Shown here in pieces: positions 31,712 through 42,070 of a DNA stretch of 64,000 bases (position 1 is its first letter; every line of letters begins with the position of its first letter). The notes beneath the pieces are model-generated. The model worked only from the letters and a program-made list of their open reading frames with translations, ran no database searches and was not told the origin of the DNA. Origin of the DNA: Petaurus breviceps papuanus (lineage: Eukaryota; Chordata; Mammalia; Diprotodontia; Petauridae). Location: the NCBI GenBank assembly GCA_028583685.1, contig JAMXIF010001183.1, forward strand, positions 12,603,684 through 12,667,683. The letters are read 5' to 3'. A program made the position numbers and the translations under genes.

Positions 31712-32085
31712 AAAGCTTACAAAATACTTTCCTCACAACAACTGAAGCAAACATCCCTCTTTTACAGATGCATAGAACTGAGTCTCTAGAGTTAAGGTTC
31801 ATAACTGGGATCTGCAAATATTAGATTTTCAGGAAGTCTGTAAACAGGCTTAAAAGAAAATCTATCTTTATTTTCATTAACCTTTGGTTTTAGCTTTGTT
31901 ATCCTGTATATTTTGTTTCATGCATTTTACAACATTCTGAGGTGCCACCAAACTGCCAAAGGAATCCACATACCAAAAAAGTCAATGACTCCTGTTTAGA
32001 CTTTGTGTGGTTTGCCCAGTGCCTCGTTGCTTAGCAAGAGTCCAGCAGGAGATAGACCCCAGATTCTCTGATATCTGACTCCTTC
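31712..32085 (-). mobile_element. CORE-SINE split by a hAT-like MITE
   Basis: 'gcttacaaaatactttcctc' and 'cttttacagatgcatagaac' continue after the MITE as 'gtgtggtttgcccagtgcct' and 'agaccccagattctctg'. Confidence 0.55.
31788..31999. mobile_element. hAT (Charlie-like) non-autonomous element
   Basis: Ends 'ttaaggttcataactgggat' and 'agtcaatgactcctgttta' are imperfectly inverted (CAGGRGTYMTTRACYT type). The centre has 'atctttattttcattaacct' and 'gtatattttgtttcatgcat', as in mammalian MER-type hAT MITEs. Confidence 0.5.
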
Positions 32086-32104
32086 AAACGCATCAAGCTG
32101 TCTC

Positions 32105-32190
32105 CATGCTGTGCCTTTGGGTGGCAGGACATCTGGGTTCTAGCTCTTCTACTTACTAGCTATGTAATCTGGATAAATAATTTTGGATTA
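32105..32190 (+). mobile_element. MIR-type fragment
   Basis: 'gacatctgggttctagctct' with 'tacttactagctatgtaatc'. Confidence 0.5.
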
Positions 32191-32194
32191 AATA

Positions 32195-32395
32195 AATCTG
32201 GATAAACTCACCAACACTGAGTAAGTGTGTAATATGTGAAAGATAAACATGGGGTTGGGGGAAGGGAGAGGAAAGGCTTCTAAGACAAAGTGAATAAACA
32301 GCCCCTGCCTTAAAAGATTTTCCATTCTACCATGGGATACAAGATGTATATAAAGTAGGTTGTAGGTGTAGGTAGTAGGTGTCATTAAAGGCCAG
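32195..32395 (-). mobile_element. L2 3' end
   Basis: 'aactcaccaacactgagtaa', 'ccctgccttaaaagattttc' and 'cattctaccatgggatacaa' suit a diverged reversed L2 end. Confidence 0.45.
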
Positions 32396-33230
32396 GTCTG
32401 TTGTCATTCACCCCTCCTTCAGGGTTCTCCACTACCCAATAGGGGGTTGGCAGGAGGGTCTCTGAACTCTGCCATTGGCTCATCAATTATATTCCCCAAA
32501 TAGCTCCCCCAGTTCCATTTAACCTCTTACTAGCAGACTAGTTTTTACAAAGGCATATTTACCTAAAGGTATAGCCAGAACCATTATTTTCCCCAATACC
32601 TAGGGACATCATTTCCCCTATAATCCTCATTCTTTGGAAGGAGAGGAGCATTAGGTTCAAAGTTTAACTCAGTTCCTACATAGCATTAGTCCCACCAAAT
32701 CCTGAGTCCAAAGGCTCCCTGGCATTTTAGCCCAGCACCCTAGTTTTTCAGGTCTTCCTTTTGAGCTGCTTCCAATATTTGACCAGGAATCCTAGCATAC
32801 AAGGTCACTTTGACTTGAGTTTCCTGGTCTAGATCTCCATTCCCTTCTCTTAGAACTTAAAAGGAGAAATGAAACAAGAATAAAACTTCAATCCCATTCC
32901 TCATAGCCACAAGGCCTAAAAGGAGAGGAAGGTGTCTCTTTTCCTATCCCTGCCCTCCAGCTTATATGGTGCCCTTGCTGTACGTGAATGAGGCCTTTAC
33001 CCTGGATGCCACAGGAAAGAAAGACTGAAACTCTCCTAGTCTGGTCATATTAAAGATAGCCAGTTTCAGCTAGACAGCCAACAGAAAGAGACTGCTCATA
33101 CCCATGTGCTAGGCCAATGCAGGATGTCTTCTTCCAGAAGCAGGACCCTGACATTTCCCACATGGGTTCTTCCATCTTATGCAATCTGAGCATGCACTAA
33201 AACCTTATTACATAAGGGATTGGAATAGGA
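32396..33230. other. Unassigned DNA, no gene seen
   Basis: No recognised repeat. Somewhat more C+T rich than its surroundings; no exon signal found. Confidence 0.4.
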
Positions 33231-33234
33231 ATTG

Positions 33235-33425
33235 AACCTATGATTCACTGGTATAGGAAACTCTCAGGTAAGACGCAACCTCTACCAATTTATAACTTTA
33301 TAGAATTGCCTAGAGTAATTAGAGGTTAAGTGATTTTTCCAGAGTCACATAGCCAATAAATATCAGAGGTAGGACTCAAACTCAGGTCTTCCTGGTTCCA
33401 AGTCCCGGTCTCTATCAATTACAGC
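33235..33425 (-). mobile_element. CORE-SINE variant
   Basis: 'cactggtataggaaactctc', 'ttgcctagagtaattagagg', 'cacatagccaataaatatca' and 'aggactcaaactcaggtctt' form a marsupial CORE-SINE variant also seen at 34,688-34,870. Confidence 0.65.
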
Positions 33426-33479
33426 CTGATGATAAATACCAGATAAAATCAGGAGGGATAGAGCATTAAAAATAATCCC

Positions 33480-33570
33480 TTGTGTGGTAGGCCTCAGTTT
33501 CTTTATTTGAAAAATAGAGAGGTTAGAACAGGTGACTTCTGAGATCCCTTGCAGTGCTGAAAAGTATGTG
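33480..33570 (+). mobile_element. THER1/MIR 3' part
   Basis: 'gcctcagtttctttatttga' then 'gacttctgagatcccttgca'. Confidence 0.5.
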
Positions 33571-34118
33571 AAGTGTGGTCAGAGAACTAAGATCTACTGT
33601 GTATTGAACCCTCAAGGGGTCAGGGCAACAGTCATACCTGGTATTGATAGCAAATGTCAGCTTCTGCCTAAAAAAAGATAATTCCTCTAGGGCCCAGGTT
33701 CAATTGCCTCCCAAGGAAGGGTTCTTAATGGTTATGGGGGTGGGGGGCAGCCTTAAAGTGCTCCTTCCCCTGACAATATAGAGTGGTGCGCAATTGAAAT
33801 TCCTGCGATTAACTGATTCCTTTTAGCATTCCATCACTTAGACGTTTGAAAAGATTATTATAATAGCAGACATTTCCTTTAGTAATTCCTCACAATGTAG
33901 TTTCAGGATTCTTTCTTTGCTCCACGTACAAGATAATCAAGCCTGAGCTTGAAAAAAAAAATTGACTCCTTGTGCAAATCCAGGGATAAAATACGGCCTT
34001 CAGAATTTCCCCGAGGCTTCCTTAAGGCCCTTAAAAAGCAGCAGAAAACTGGCCAGCCAGGGCTGCTGTCCTAAGCTTCCCCAGTAGGACCCAAGCAACT
34101 GTAGTCGTTACCTTACTG
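33571..34118. other. Unassigned DNA, no gene seen
   Basis: Contains a G-rich patch near 33,736-33,749 and an A8 run near 33,953. No family recognised. Confidence 0.4.
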
Positions 34119-34119
34119 T

Positions 34120-34350
34120 TAATGATATTATAATTATCATTTGATAGTACTTTATCTCTTTGAACACATTCGAATCTCTAAAACTCTACTAACACAATGC
34201 CTTTTCAGTGAAGCTTCATTTGTTGGGGTCTCACAGTAAAGCCCTGAAGTGGTTGGACCTATTATCACCCATTTTACAAACAGTAGAATTTAAATGACTT
34301 GGCATAGTCTCATAACTAGTTGGTTAGCTAACCAAATAACTCATAAGAAT
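34120..34350 (-). mobile_element. CORE-SINE, diverged
   Basis: 'atcatttgatagtactttat', 'attatcacccattttacaaa' and 'aatgacttggcatagtctca' follow the reversed order. Confidence 0.5.
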
Positions 34351-34384
34351 CCAGGTCTTCTGGTGCCAGGTTTCAATTCTCTTT

Positions 34385-34520
34385 GATAGATTTCGTTGCC
34401 TCTCATAACAATGCAATGAAGTAGAGTGGGCCTGTTCATACCCCTGTTTTACAGAGGAGGACAATGGGATTTGATTCAAGAAGGTTCTGGTATTCAATCA
34501 ATTGCCCCAGAGCCACCTCC
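34385..34520 (-). mobile_element. MIR-type fragment
   Basis: 'aacaatgcaatgaagtagag' with 'cccctgttttacagaggagg' and a decayed CORE. Confidence 0.45.
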
Positions 34521-34687
34521 AAAGTCTGCTTTTCTTTCTCTTCAGGGTCCAAGATATTGAAGTTCATCCCCAGGTCCTACCAAGGCAAGCTCCTCTGAGG
34601 CTTCTTCCAAGAGAATTCATTCCAGCACCTTCAAAGTGCACTCTGAGGGAGTCTAATTTATCATTGTTGTTGTTGAGGGGCAGAGGA

Positions 34688-34870
34688 GAAAACACACCTA
34701 TGATTTATTGATACAAGGAGCTCCCAGTATGAAGATATTCCTTCCACCATTGCAGAACAGTACCATTTCTACAACCTAGAGTCTTGGCTAAGGCACTCAG
34801 GATTACACAGCCCATATGTGTCAGAGGTAGGACTTGAACCCAAGTCTTATGGACTGGGAGGCATCCCTTC
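34688..34870 (-). mobile_element. CORE-SINE variant
   Basis: 'acaaggagctcccagtatga', 'ttacacagcccatatgtgtc' and 'taggacttgaacccaagtct'. Same variant as 33,235-33,425. Confidence 0.6.
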
Positions 34871-34914
34871 TGTCTCTGAGGACATTACTGCCTCTGGGCC
34901 TTTGAGAGAGTACA

Positions 34915-35331
34915 TTCTTACTCCCACCTCTTAGAATTCCTCCTTTCCTTCAAGGTTAGGTTTGTGACACTTTCTACCTGGAGTCTTGCCAGGTCCCTCC
35001 AAATGTTATCACTCCGTTCCCATTATCTACATATGTATGCATGTATATGCAGGTCTACACATGCAGGCATGTGCATATATGTGTATGCGCATTTGGGCAT
35101 GTGTATATAGGAACCAGCCATAGTATATGTGCATGTCTGTATGTGCATGTGCACACATGCATCCACTAGAACACGTGTACATGTGTGTCCCTCTATGGGT
35201 ATATTGTCTCCCTGGGCTAAATTTAAAGTTTCTCAATGTAAAGGATTAGTTCACTTCTCTCTTTGTATCTCTGGCACCTAGCACCATGCTTAGCCCATAG
35301 TAAGCACCTAATAAATGCTTGTTAATTCATT
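34915..35331 (+). mobile_element. L2 3' end with embedded TG/CA repeat
   Basis: 'ttcaaggttaggtttgtgac' to the terminal 'cacctagcaccatgcttagc' and 'cacctaataaatgcttgtta'. A degenerate ATGTGCATGT-type microsatellite occupies 35,028-35,195. Confidence 0.65.
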
Positions 35332-35345
35332 AATACATTATATTT

Positions 35346-35507
35346 GGGGCTGCAAGGTGGCGCAGTGAATAGATCACCAGCCCTGGAGTCAGGAAGACCT
35401 GAGTTCAAATGTGACCTCAGACACTTACACTTACTAGTCATGTGACCTTGGGCAAGTCACTTAACCCCAATTGCCCTGCCCTCCCCCCTCCAAAAAAAAT
35501 TTTAAAA
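35346..35507 (+). mobile_element. SINE-B, full length
   Basis: Head 'gggctgcaaggtggcgcagt', box B-like 'gagttcaaatgtgacc', end 'aaccccaattgccctgccct' and A-tail. TSD AATACATTATATTT at 35,332-35,345 and 35,508-35,521. Confidence 0.92.
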
Positions 35508-35644
35508 AATACATTATATTTGTACATAATATCACAAAATATGCAACATAATTACTAACTTTCTTTGCTCCTCAGGAAGGTATTTTGATTGACCATCTTG
35601 GTGGCCAGCTCAGTTTCTTTCTCAAAAATAACTTCTACTTCTTA

Positions 35645-36690
35645 CAGGTGACCTGGTGGGTAATCTCTCTGCCCAGATTTATTGTTCTTCTTACTTCAGT
35701 CTGCATCAGTTCATATAAATCTCTCCATGCTTCACTGTATTGTATGTTATCATTTCACACTGCACAGTAATTGTATTGCATACTACATGTTCCATTGCAT
35801 TTATACATTGATACACAATATGTTGACCCATTCTCCAATTCTCCATCCACTTTGTTTCCAATTCTTAACAATTATAAAAAGTGTCACTATAAATATTTTG
35901 GATTTTATGAGGATTTTTATCTTACTGATGGCTTCTTTGGGGTGTAAGCCCAATAATAAAATCTCTGTTTCAAAGGGTATGGACATTTTAGTCTCTTTAT
36001 TTGCATAATTCCAAATTGCTTTCCAAAATGGTTGCACCATATAACAGTTCTACCAACAATATATTAGTGTGTCTATATTCCCTCACCCCCTCCAACAATG
36101 ACTCCTGCCATTTTTTTATCATCTTTGCCAATTTGCAAGGTGTGAGGAGAGCCCTCAGGGTTGTTTTGGTTTGTATTTCTCTTATTATTACTGATTTGAA
36201 GTTTTTTTAATGTGGTAATAAATACTTTGAAATTCTTCTTTTAAGAGCTCTTTGTTCAGATCTCTTGACCATTTATCTAAATTGGGGAATGGCTATTTTA
36301 TGTGTGTATGTGTACACACATACATATAAAAATACATACATATATACACACATATATAATTGTATATATACATACATACACATATGTACACAGATACATG
36401 CATATATGTGTAAAGAGAGAGCTAAAGATAGAGATAGATTTGCTTTAATTAAACTATTATTTTTGGCGTTTAACTTAATGCTTCAAACTCTTACCAGAGA
36501 AATTTAAAACAATTTTTTTTCCATTCAATCACTTCCCTTCTTATCCTATATGCATTAATGATGTCTGTGTAGTAACTTTTCAGTTTCAAATAAAGTTTTC
36601 TCTTTTACCTTTTATAATTGCCTCTATCTCTTCTTTGGCCAAGAATATTTCTCTTACCTATAGCTGTGAGAGGTGCATGTTCTGTAAAAA
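35645..36690 (-). mobile_element. L1 LINE 3' part (ORF2 end and UTR)
   Basis: 'gcatcagttcatataaatct', 'cagtaattgtattgcatact', 'cccattctccaattctccat', 'aaattgctttccaaaatggt' and 'gatctcttgaccatttatct' follow the reversed L1 order. A TA/CA microsatellite sits inside at 36,300-36,405. No ORF2 frame survives. Confidence 0.7.
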
Positions 36691-36734
36691 GTTATACTCT
36701 TATGAGGAAATCCATGAACCAGAATGGAGCATAT

Positions 36735-36845
36735 CATCCAATCAAACAAGCAGTTATACGGTATGTACTAGGCCCTGGGGATAAAAAGAAGAAAAAAATG
36801 AAACAATCCTACTTTTTAGGAGCTTATATTCTATGAAATATAGTG
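36735..36845 (-). mobile_element. L2 3' end
   Basis: 'aatcaaacaagcagttatac', 'actaggccctggggataaaa' and 'aggagcttatattctatgaa'. Confidence 0.6.
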
Positions 36846-37195
36846 GAAAACATTTGGTTGGGGATCAGAGCCTGCAACAGCATGGTGGTGGGAGTATACT
36901 ATATGGCACTTGGCCAAAAGGAGTAAATTTAATGTCAACTTTGGAGGCCCCAGCAGAGCATGGCAGAGGTCTGTTCTTGCACCTATGGTGTTTAACATTT
37001 AGAACCAAAGACTTAGGTAAAGGCACAGTGGTGTCCTTATAAAATTTTTAGGTGACATGACGTTGAAAGACAGCTAACACTCTGGATAGCTGTCAACATC
37101 TAAAACAGTCTTAAAAGTTTAAGATGCTAATAAGATGATACATAAATCCTTATACCTGGGTTCAAAAAAACCAAGTTCATATATAATTGAATATT

Positions 37196-37338
37196 GAAAT
37201 AAGGCCTAAGTTAAAATCCTGGCTCTCCCAATTTATGGTTTGTACCCTGGAGTAAAAACATTGTTATGTTTCAGTTTCTTTAATTGTAAAAATAAATGAG
37301 GTTGAACTTCCATGATCTTTAAGATTCCTTCCAGATTT

Positions 37339-37345
<7 letters not shown>
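37196..37345 (+). mobile_element. THER1/MIR-type CORE-SINE
   Basis: 'aagttaaaatcctggctctc', 'gtttcagtttctttaattgt' and 'gatctttaagattccttcca'. Confidence 0.55.
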
Positions 37346-37385
<40 letters not shown>

Positions 37386-37410
37386 GTATATATGTGTGTG
37401 TGTATGTATA
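37342..37410. repeat. (TA)n/(TG)n microsatellite
   Basis: About 20 TA units followed by ACGTATATATGTGTGTGTGT-type sequence. Confidence 0.92.
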
Positions 37411-37477
37411 TAAATTATATTTATTTATACTTTATAATTATATATATAAATTAAATAAATATTTTTTAAAAGCTGAC

Positions 37478-37718
37478 AAAAATAATAGCTAAAATTTATA
37501 TAGGTTTTAAAGTTTTCGAAGTGCTCCACAAATGTTAACCTCAATCTATCCTCAAAACAACGCTGGGAGGTAAGGACTGTTATCCTCATTTTGCAGATGA
37601 GGAAACTAAGGGAGACAGAAGTTAAATGACTTAGCCAGAGTCACACAACTAACAAGTGCCTGCAGCCAATTTGAACTCAGAATCCTGACTCTAGGTTCAT
37701 CTATCATACCACCTTTTG
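37478..37718 (-). mobile_element. CORE-SINE, near full length
   Basis: 'aatagctaaaatttatatag', 'ttgcagatgaggaaactaag' and 'catctatcataccacc' are reversed tail, CORE and head. Confidence 0.7.
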
Positions 37719-37935
37719 TTGTCATCATTGTGGCTATTTGGTTGTTTTCCAGTTGTGTCCTACTCTCCATGACCCCATTTGGGGTTTTCTTGGCAAAGAT
37801 ACTGGAGTGGTTTGCCAGCTTCTCCAGCTCATTTTACAGAGGAGGAAACTGAAGGAGACAGACGTTAAGTGACTTACCCAGGGTCATGCAGCTAGTAAGT
37901 AAGGCCAGATTTGAACTCTTAGCTACCTCTAATAC
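37719..37935 (-). mobile_element. SINE-A, 5' shortened
   Basis: 'accccatttggggttttctt', 'tactggagtggtttgccagc' and 'aggccagatttgaactc'; the head is missing. Confidence 0.8.
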
Positions 37936-38240
37936 AAACTTGGGCTACATTAAAAGAAGAATTCCAGAAATAAGAAGTGATAGTTCCTCTGTACTCTTGA
38001 GGATGTCCAGTGGTAAACATTCAGAATGTTGAAGGACCTCAAGTCTGTGCCATATGAAGATAAGCTGAAGAAACTAGGGATGCTTAGCCTAGAGAAGAAA
38101 AGATTGTGAGGCAGGGAGGACATGATAGCTATCTTCAAGTATTTAAAAGGATGTTAGTTTTTCCTAACAACTAGAATTGTCCATAAAGTGGAGTAGCCTC
38201 TAATAGGAAGTAATGGGTTCCTTCCTACTGTAGATCTTTT

Positions 38241-38398
38241 TTTTTTTAGGGAAGAAAGTAAGGCAATTGGGGTCAAGTGACTCGCCCAAGGTCACATAGC
38301 TAGTAAGTGTCAAGTGTCTGAGGCTGGACTTGAATTTAGGTCCTCCTGACTCCAGGGCCAGTGCTCTATTCACTATGCCACCTACCTGCCCTGCCTGT
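38241..38398 (-). mobile_element. SINE-B, full length
   Basis: T9 start, 'caattggggtcaagtgactc', box B-like 'gacttgaatttaggtcc' and head 'tgccacctacctgccc'. Confidence 0.85.
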
Positions 38399-38566
38399 TC
38401 TAGATCTCAAAGCGAAAGCAAGGTAACAACTTGTCCTCAGTAAGTTTAAGTCACCAAGACCAGGTATACAATGTCCCACAGTACTGAAAGAACTAATAGA
38501 TGTGATTAATTAATTGTTATTAGTGAACTTTAATAATTGTGAGTAAGTAATAGTAGAGGTGTGGCA

Positions 38567-38808
38567 TCTAGATGGCACAGTGGATAGAGTGTTGGGCCTG
38601 GAGTTAGGAAGACTTGAATTCTAATCCAGCCTTGGACATGTATTAGCTGTGTGACTCTGGACAAGTCACTTAACCCTGTTTGCCTCAGTTTCTTCATCTG
38701 TAAACTGAGTTGGAGAAGGAAATGGCAAACCATGCTAGTATCTTTGCCAAAGAAACCCTGAATAGGGTTCCAAGGAGTTGGACACAACTAAAATAACAAC
38801 AGCAATGA
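38567..38808 (+). mobile_element. SINE-A, full length
   Basis: Head 'catctagatggcacagtgga', CORE 'gtgtgactctggacaagtca' and tail 'tctttgccaaagaaaccctg' ending 'aaataacaacagcaatga'. Confidence 0.88.
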
Positions 38809-38879
38809 CAAATAACAGGCTATAGGGGACCCAACCCATGAGTGTGAATGAAAGTTAAAGGAATAGCCCTAGAGAGGAT

Positions 38880-39007
38880 GCTTCATATTAAACAAACAAA
38901 CAAAAATTAACTTTCATCCTCAATCATATAACATCCAAAATTTCAGGGCATGCCCAGTAAAATTTTTCATGGACTAGTATGCCATGGCATACTCTTTGAG
39001 AACCACT
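38880..39007 (-). mobile_element. hAT-like MITE fragment
   Basis: Read in reverse it begins CAGTGGTTCTCAAAGAGTAT, a typical hAT terminus, followed by 'gccatggcatactagtcc'. The other end is unclear. Confidence 0.45.
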
Positions 39008-39039
39008 GCTGTGGCCTGTTAAGCTCTTTTTTAGATACT

Positions 39040-39650
39040 GGATTTATTATCCATAGTGCTAGCTATCCTTCTAAGATTTGTATCATATTTGATCAACATG
39101 CCTTTATCCAAGTCATTTGCAAAAAATGTTAACGAGTACAGGTGCTTTGTTTTTTCTTTCTCATGGTTCCTCCCATTTGTTCTAATTCTTCTGTACAACA
39201 TGAGTAATGTGAAAATATGTTTAATGAGAATGTATATGTAGAGCCTATATCAGATTGCATGACCTCTGGGGGAGGGGGAAAGGGAAGGAAGTGGAGAAAA
39301 ATTAAAACTTTATGGAAGTGAATGTTGAAAACTAAAATATAAATAAATAAATATTTTTTAAAAAACCGAGTATAGGTACAAGTAGAATTGCCTGGGGTAT
39401 TCCATTGAAGACCCCCTTTCAAGTGGGCATTTAAAACACTGGCAGCCATATTTTGAGTATGGTCATCCAAGTACTTTGGAATTCATTAAATTGTATTATC
39501 ATCAACATTTTTCTGTCTTCTCTACAAGAACAGAATGAAACACTTTATTAAAAGATTTGCTAAAACCTAGGTAAACTCTATCTAGGGCATTTCCCTCATT
39601 TGTCATCTTAGGGCCAATATTAATCCTAGGATCTGTACATATTTTCTGTC
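39040..39650 (-). mobile_element. L3 (CR1-clade) LINE ORF2 fragment, split by L1
   Basis: 'gatcaacatgcctttatcca', 'gtcatttgcaaaaaatgtta' and, after the L1, 'cctggggtattccattgaag', 'tctacaagaacagaatgaaa' and 'gctaaaacctaggtaaactc' follow the CR1/L3 reverse-transcriptase region in reverse. No open frame. Confidence 0.6.
39145..39366 (+). mobile_element. L1 3' end, 5'-truncated
   Basis: 'caacatgagtaatgtgaaaa', 'gagcctatatcagattgcat' and 'ggaagtgaatgttgaaaact' end in AAATAAATAAATATTTTTTA. Imperfect TSD around ACGAGTACAGGT (39,132) and CCGAGTATAGGT (39,366). Confidence 0.7.
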
Positions 39651-40875
39651 TGTCGGCATCATATATCGAAGTTTGGAAGCTTCTTGAAGGAGAGGTCCAA
39701 GTCTATATACAGTATCTTCTATGGCACTATTCAGAGACAAGTGCTACAGGAAGTATATTTTCATTGGATGCCTCACAATGGCACTGCTTTCTATCAGTTC
39801 AGGATTCTCTTTGCCCAGGTGACCAAGATCTCCATGAAGAGGTGGCCAACCAGAGCCAAAGAGCATGACTCTCTTGTAACATTTAATTTTAATTTAGACT
39901 TTAGGCTTCTATGCAGAACTTATAAGATGGGTAGAGAAACTTCATCATACTTTTCTGATCAAATAAAAGGGCAAGTTAAAAAAAATTAATTTCAATACTC
40001 AAGTTCCTACTTTGACATTTTCTGGTCACTGCATAAGTTACCCAAGAGGGAGAGTAGCTCTGAGATTAAAAGGAGCTACTTTTAATTGGGCTAATGACAA
40101 GTAGATGCATCCTGGGAGGCTGATAAAGTGCCACAAGAATCAATAAAGTACAGGAAACCAGGCTTTGAATAGCTTAATATAGATAAGCAGGAAAAGTTCA
40201 TTTCCCCCCCTAGCAAGAAAGTAATTTATAGTCTAACAGACCTGAATGTTAATCCAAATAAGATCCCACTATGGCCTCCTATTACAGGGCTAACTATGCA
40301 TCATAGTAGGCTGATAGGTTGTTTTACAAGTTCTTTAATCATGCTGTTGGCAAGAAACAAATTAGAAACTCTGTTCCATGGACCAGTTCCCCATTTCACT
40401 GACTTACATGTAAAGTATTTCTTAGTGGCATCAGTGATTTCAAAAGTGGGTGTTTTCCTGAATGCTAAGATGCTTAATAATATTCTACCTTTGAGTGAAA
40501 CCACGGCCCGCCCTACCCCAGGCTATCCACCTTCAATTAAATAGAGTCAATCCAAACTAAGCAGTATCATGTAACTCTTCAAATTGACTACGGAAACAGT
40601 TTCCCAATGATGTAACACTGCCATAAATCTCACAGCAGGTGACCTGAAACTGTTTTCATTTCAGATTAGTAGAGCTCCAGTTTTCCAGCCCCTCCAGCAT
40701 ATACCACTGCATCCCACATCTCTCTCTCATGACCACAACGAGATCATCAGGACTTCTCCTCACTATGTCAACACCATCCAAGCTTCTCACGTTGCTCCCT
40801 CTCCCTTGAAGGCCAGGTGATCTCCAAGTCATAATCTCCAAGCCTGGAGGGATTCACGAGCACTGGGATTCTAGG
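39651..40875. other. Unassigned, possibly single-copy DNA
   Basis: No recognised repeat in 1.2 kb. A 101-codon plus-strand open frame at 39,684-39,989 shows no known domain and no codon pattern that would argue for a gene. Confidence 0.4.
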
Positions 40876-40879
40876 AAAT

Positions 40880-41070
40880 TTTAAGATTCTACAATGACAT
40901 ATGCAAAGGGCATTAGGGGTCAGATAGTCCAACTCCCTCATTGAATAGGTGAGGAAGCTGGTAGATAAAATGATTAATTCAAAATGACATTGGTGGTACA
41001 TGACAGAGCCAGAATTCAAACCCAGGTACAAAGACTGGAAATGCAGCATTCTTTCCTTTGTATCACCTAG
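40880..41070 (-). mobile_element. THER1/MIR-type CORE-SINE
   Basis: 'cagatagtccaactccctca', 'aggtgaggaagctggtagat' and 'cagaattcaaacccaggta'. Confidence 0.6.
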
Positions 41071-41103
41071 GTTTTTTGATGGTAGAGGCAGCTAGCTTCA
41101 TGG

Positions 41104-41352
41104 GTTGCTAGCTGGCACAGTGGATAGAGGATTGGGCATGGAGCCAGGAAGATGAGTTCAAATCAGATCTCAGACACTTACACTTACTAGTTGTGTGATC
41201 CTGGGCAAATCACTTAAACTTGTTTGCCTCAGTTTCCTAATCTATAAAATGAGCTGGAGAAGAAAATTGTAAACCACTCCAGTTTCTTTGCCAAGAAAAC
41301 TGAAAATGTGGTCACAAAGAGTCAGACATGACTGAAATGACTGAACCACAAC
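41104..41352 (+). mobile_element. SINE-A, full length
   Basis: Head 'gctagctggcacagtggata', CORE 'gtgtgatcctgggcaaatca' and tail 'agaaaactgaaaatgtggtc' ending 'gactgaaccacaacag'. Confidence 0.88.
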
Positions 41353-41574
41353 AGAAGAGAAAACTATGAGCTAATCTCTTCTACCTCCTAGGCTTTTGAC
41401 CTATAGGCTATATGCCTTCCTTCTTCCATTTCCTCCTTCTTTAAACTTCCTTCTTTCCAGCTTTTGTTCACTGTGATGCTAAGAAAGGACCAGAGCAACC
41501 AAAATAAAGTTATTTCCTTTTTTAAAAGCACCACATGAAACAGGTTTAACTGGATAGATTTTTTAGTGGTCTCA

Positions 41575-41745
41575 AATATTTAGGGCTGGAAAGAACCAAA
41601 GAATTCATCTAGTCCAGCCTTCTGATTTTACCGAAGAACCCGTAATTCAGAGACTTGTCTAAGGTCATATACTTAATAACTGCAGATATAAGGTTTGAAC
41701 CCAGGTCCTCTGAATCTAAATTCCACCTGCTTTTTACTTCACCAC
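41575..41745 (-). mobile_element. THER1/MIR-type CORE-SINE
   Basis: 'ttagggctggaaagaaccaa', 'tctagtccagccttctgatt' and 'gtttgaacccaggtcctct'. Confidence 0.65.
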
Positions 41746-41797
41746 AATTTTAATAAACTTTAAAAGTCAAAATTACATGGGTGTTACAGGATTTGGT

Positions 41798-42070
41798 ATA
41801 TGAGGCAGCGAGGTAGCAAAGAGGATGGAGTGCCAGATTGGAGTCAGAAAGACCAGAGATGAAATCCTGTGTTAGACACTTAACTGGTTGTGTGACCATG
41901 GGCAAGCCACTTAACCTCTCTGGCCTCAGTTTCCTCATTTGAAAAGTGGGGGGTGACAATAGTACCTACCTCAAAGAGTTGTTGTGATATCCAAATGAGG
42001 TAATACTTGTAAAGGGCTTTGCAAACCTTAGAGCACTCTCTTAGTGATAGCTATCATCATCATTAATTTT
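41798..42070 (+). mobile_element. CORE-SINE, full length
   Basis: Head 'ggcagcgaggtagcaaagag', CORE 'gtgtgaccatgggcaagcca' and tail 'gtaaagggctttgcaaacct' ending 'gctatcatcatcatt'. Confidence 0.8.

Larger units (their letters stand above)
36910..38240 (+). mobile_element. L3 (CR1-clade) LINE ORF2 fragment, interrupted
   Basis: First part 36,910-37,195 has 'ttaggtgacatgacgttgaa' and 'tccttatacctgggttcaaa'. Second part from about 37,935 has 'gggctacattaaaagaagaa', 'tcaagtctgtgccatatgaa', 'agcctagagaagaaaagat' and 'cctaacaactagaattgtcc'. These are consecutive L3 ORF2/3' landmarks, separated by about 740 bp of SINE insertions. Very old. Confidence 0.65.

Noticed and set aside
39684-39989. 101-codon open frame in repeat-free DNA
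   Set aside because: No known domain, no splice or promoter context, and a length expected by chance in 64 kb.
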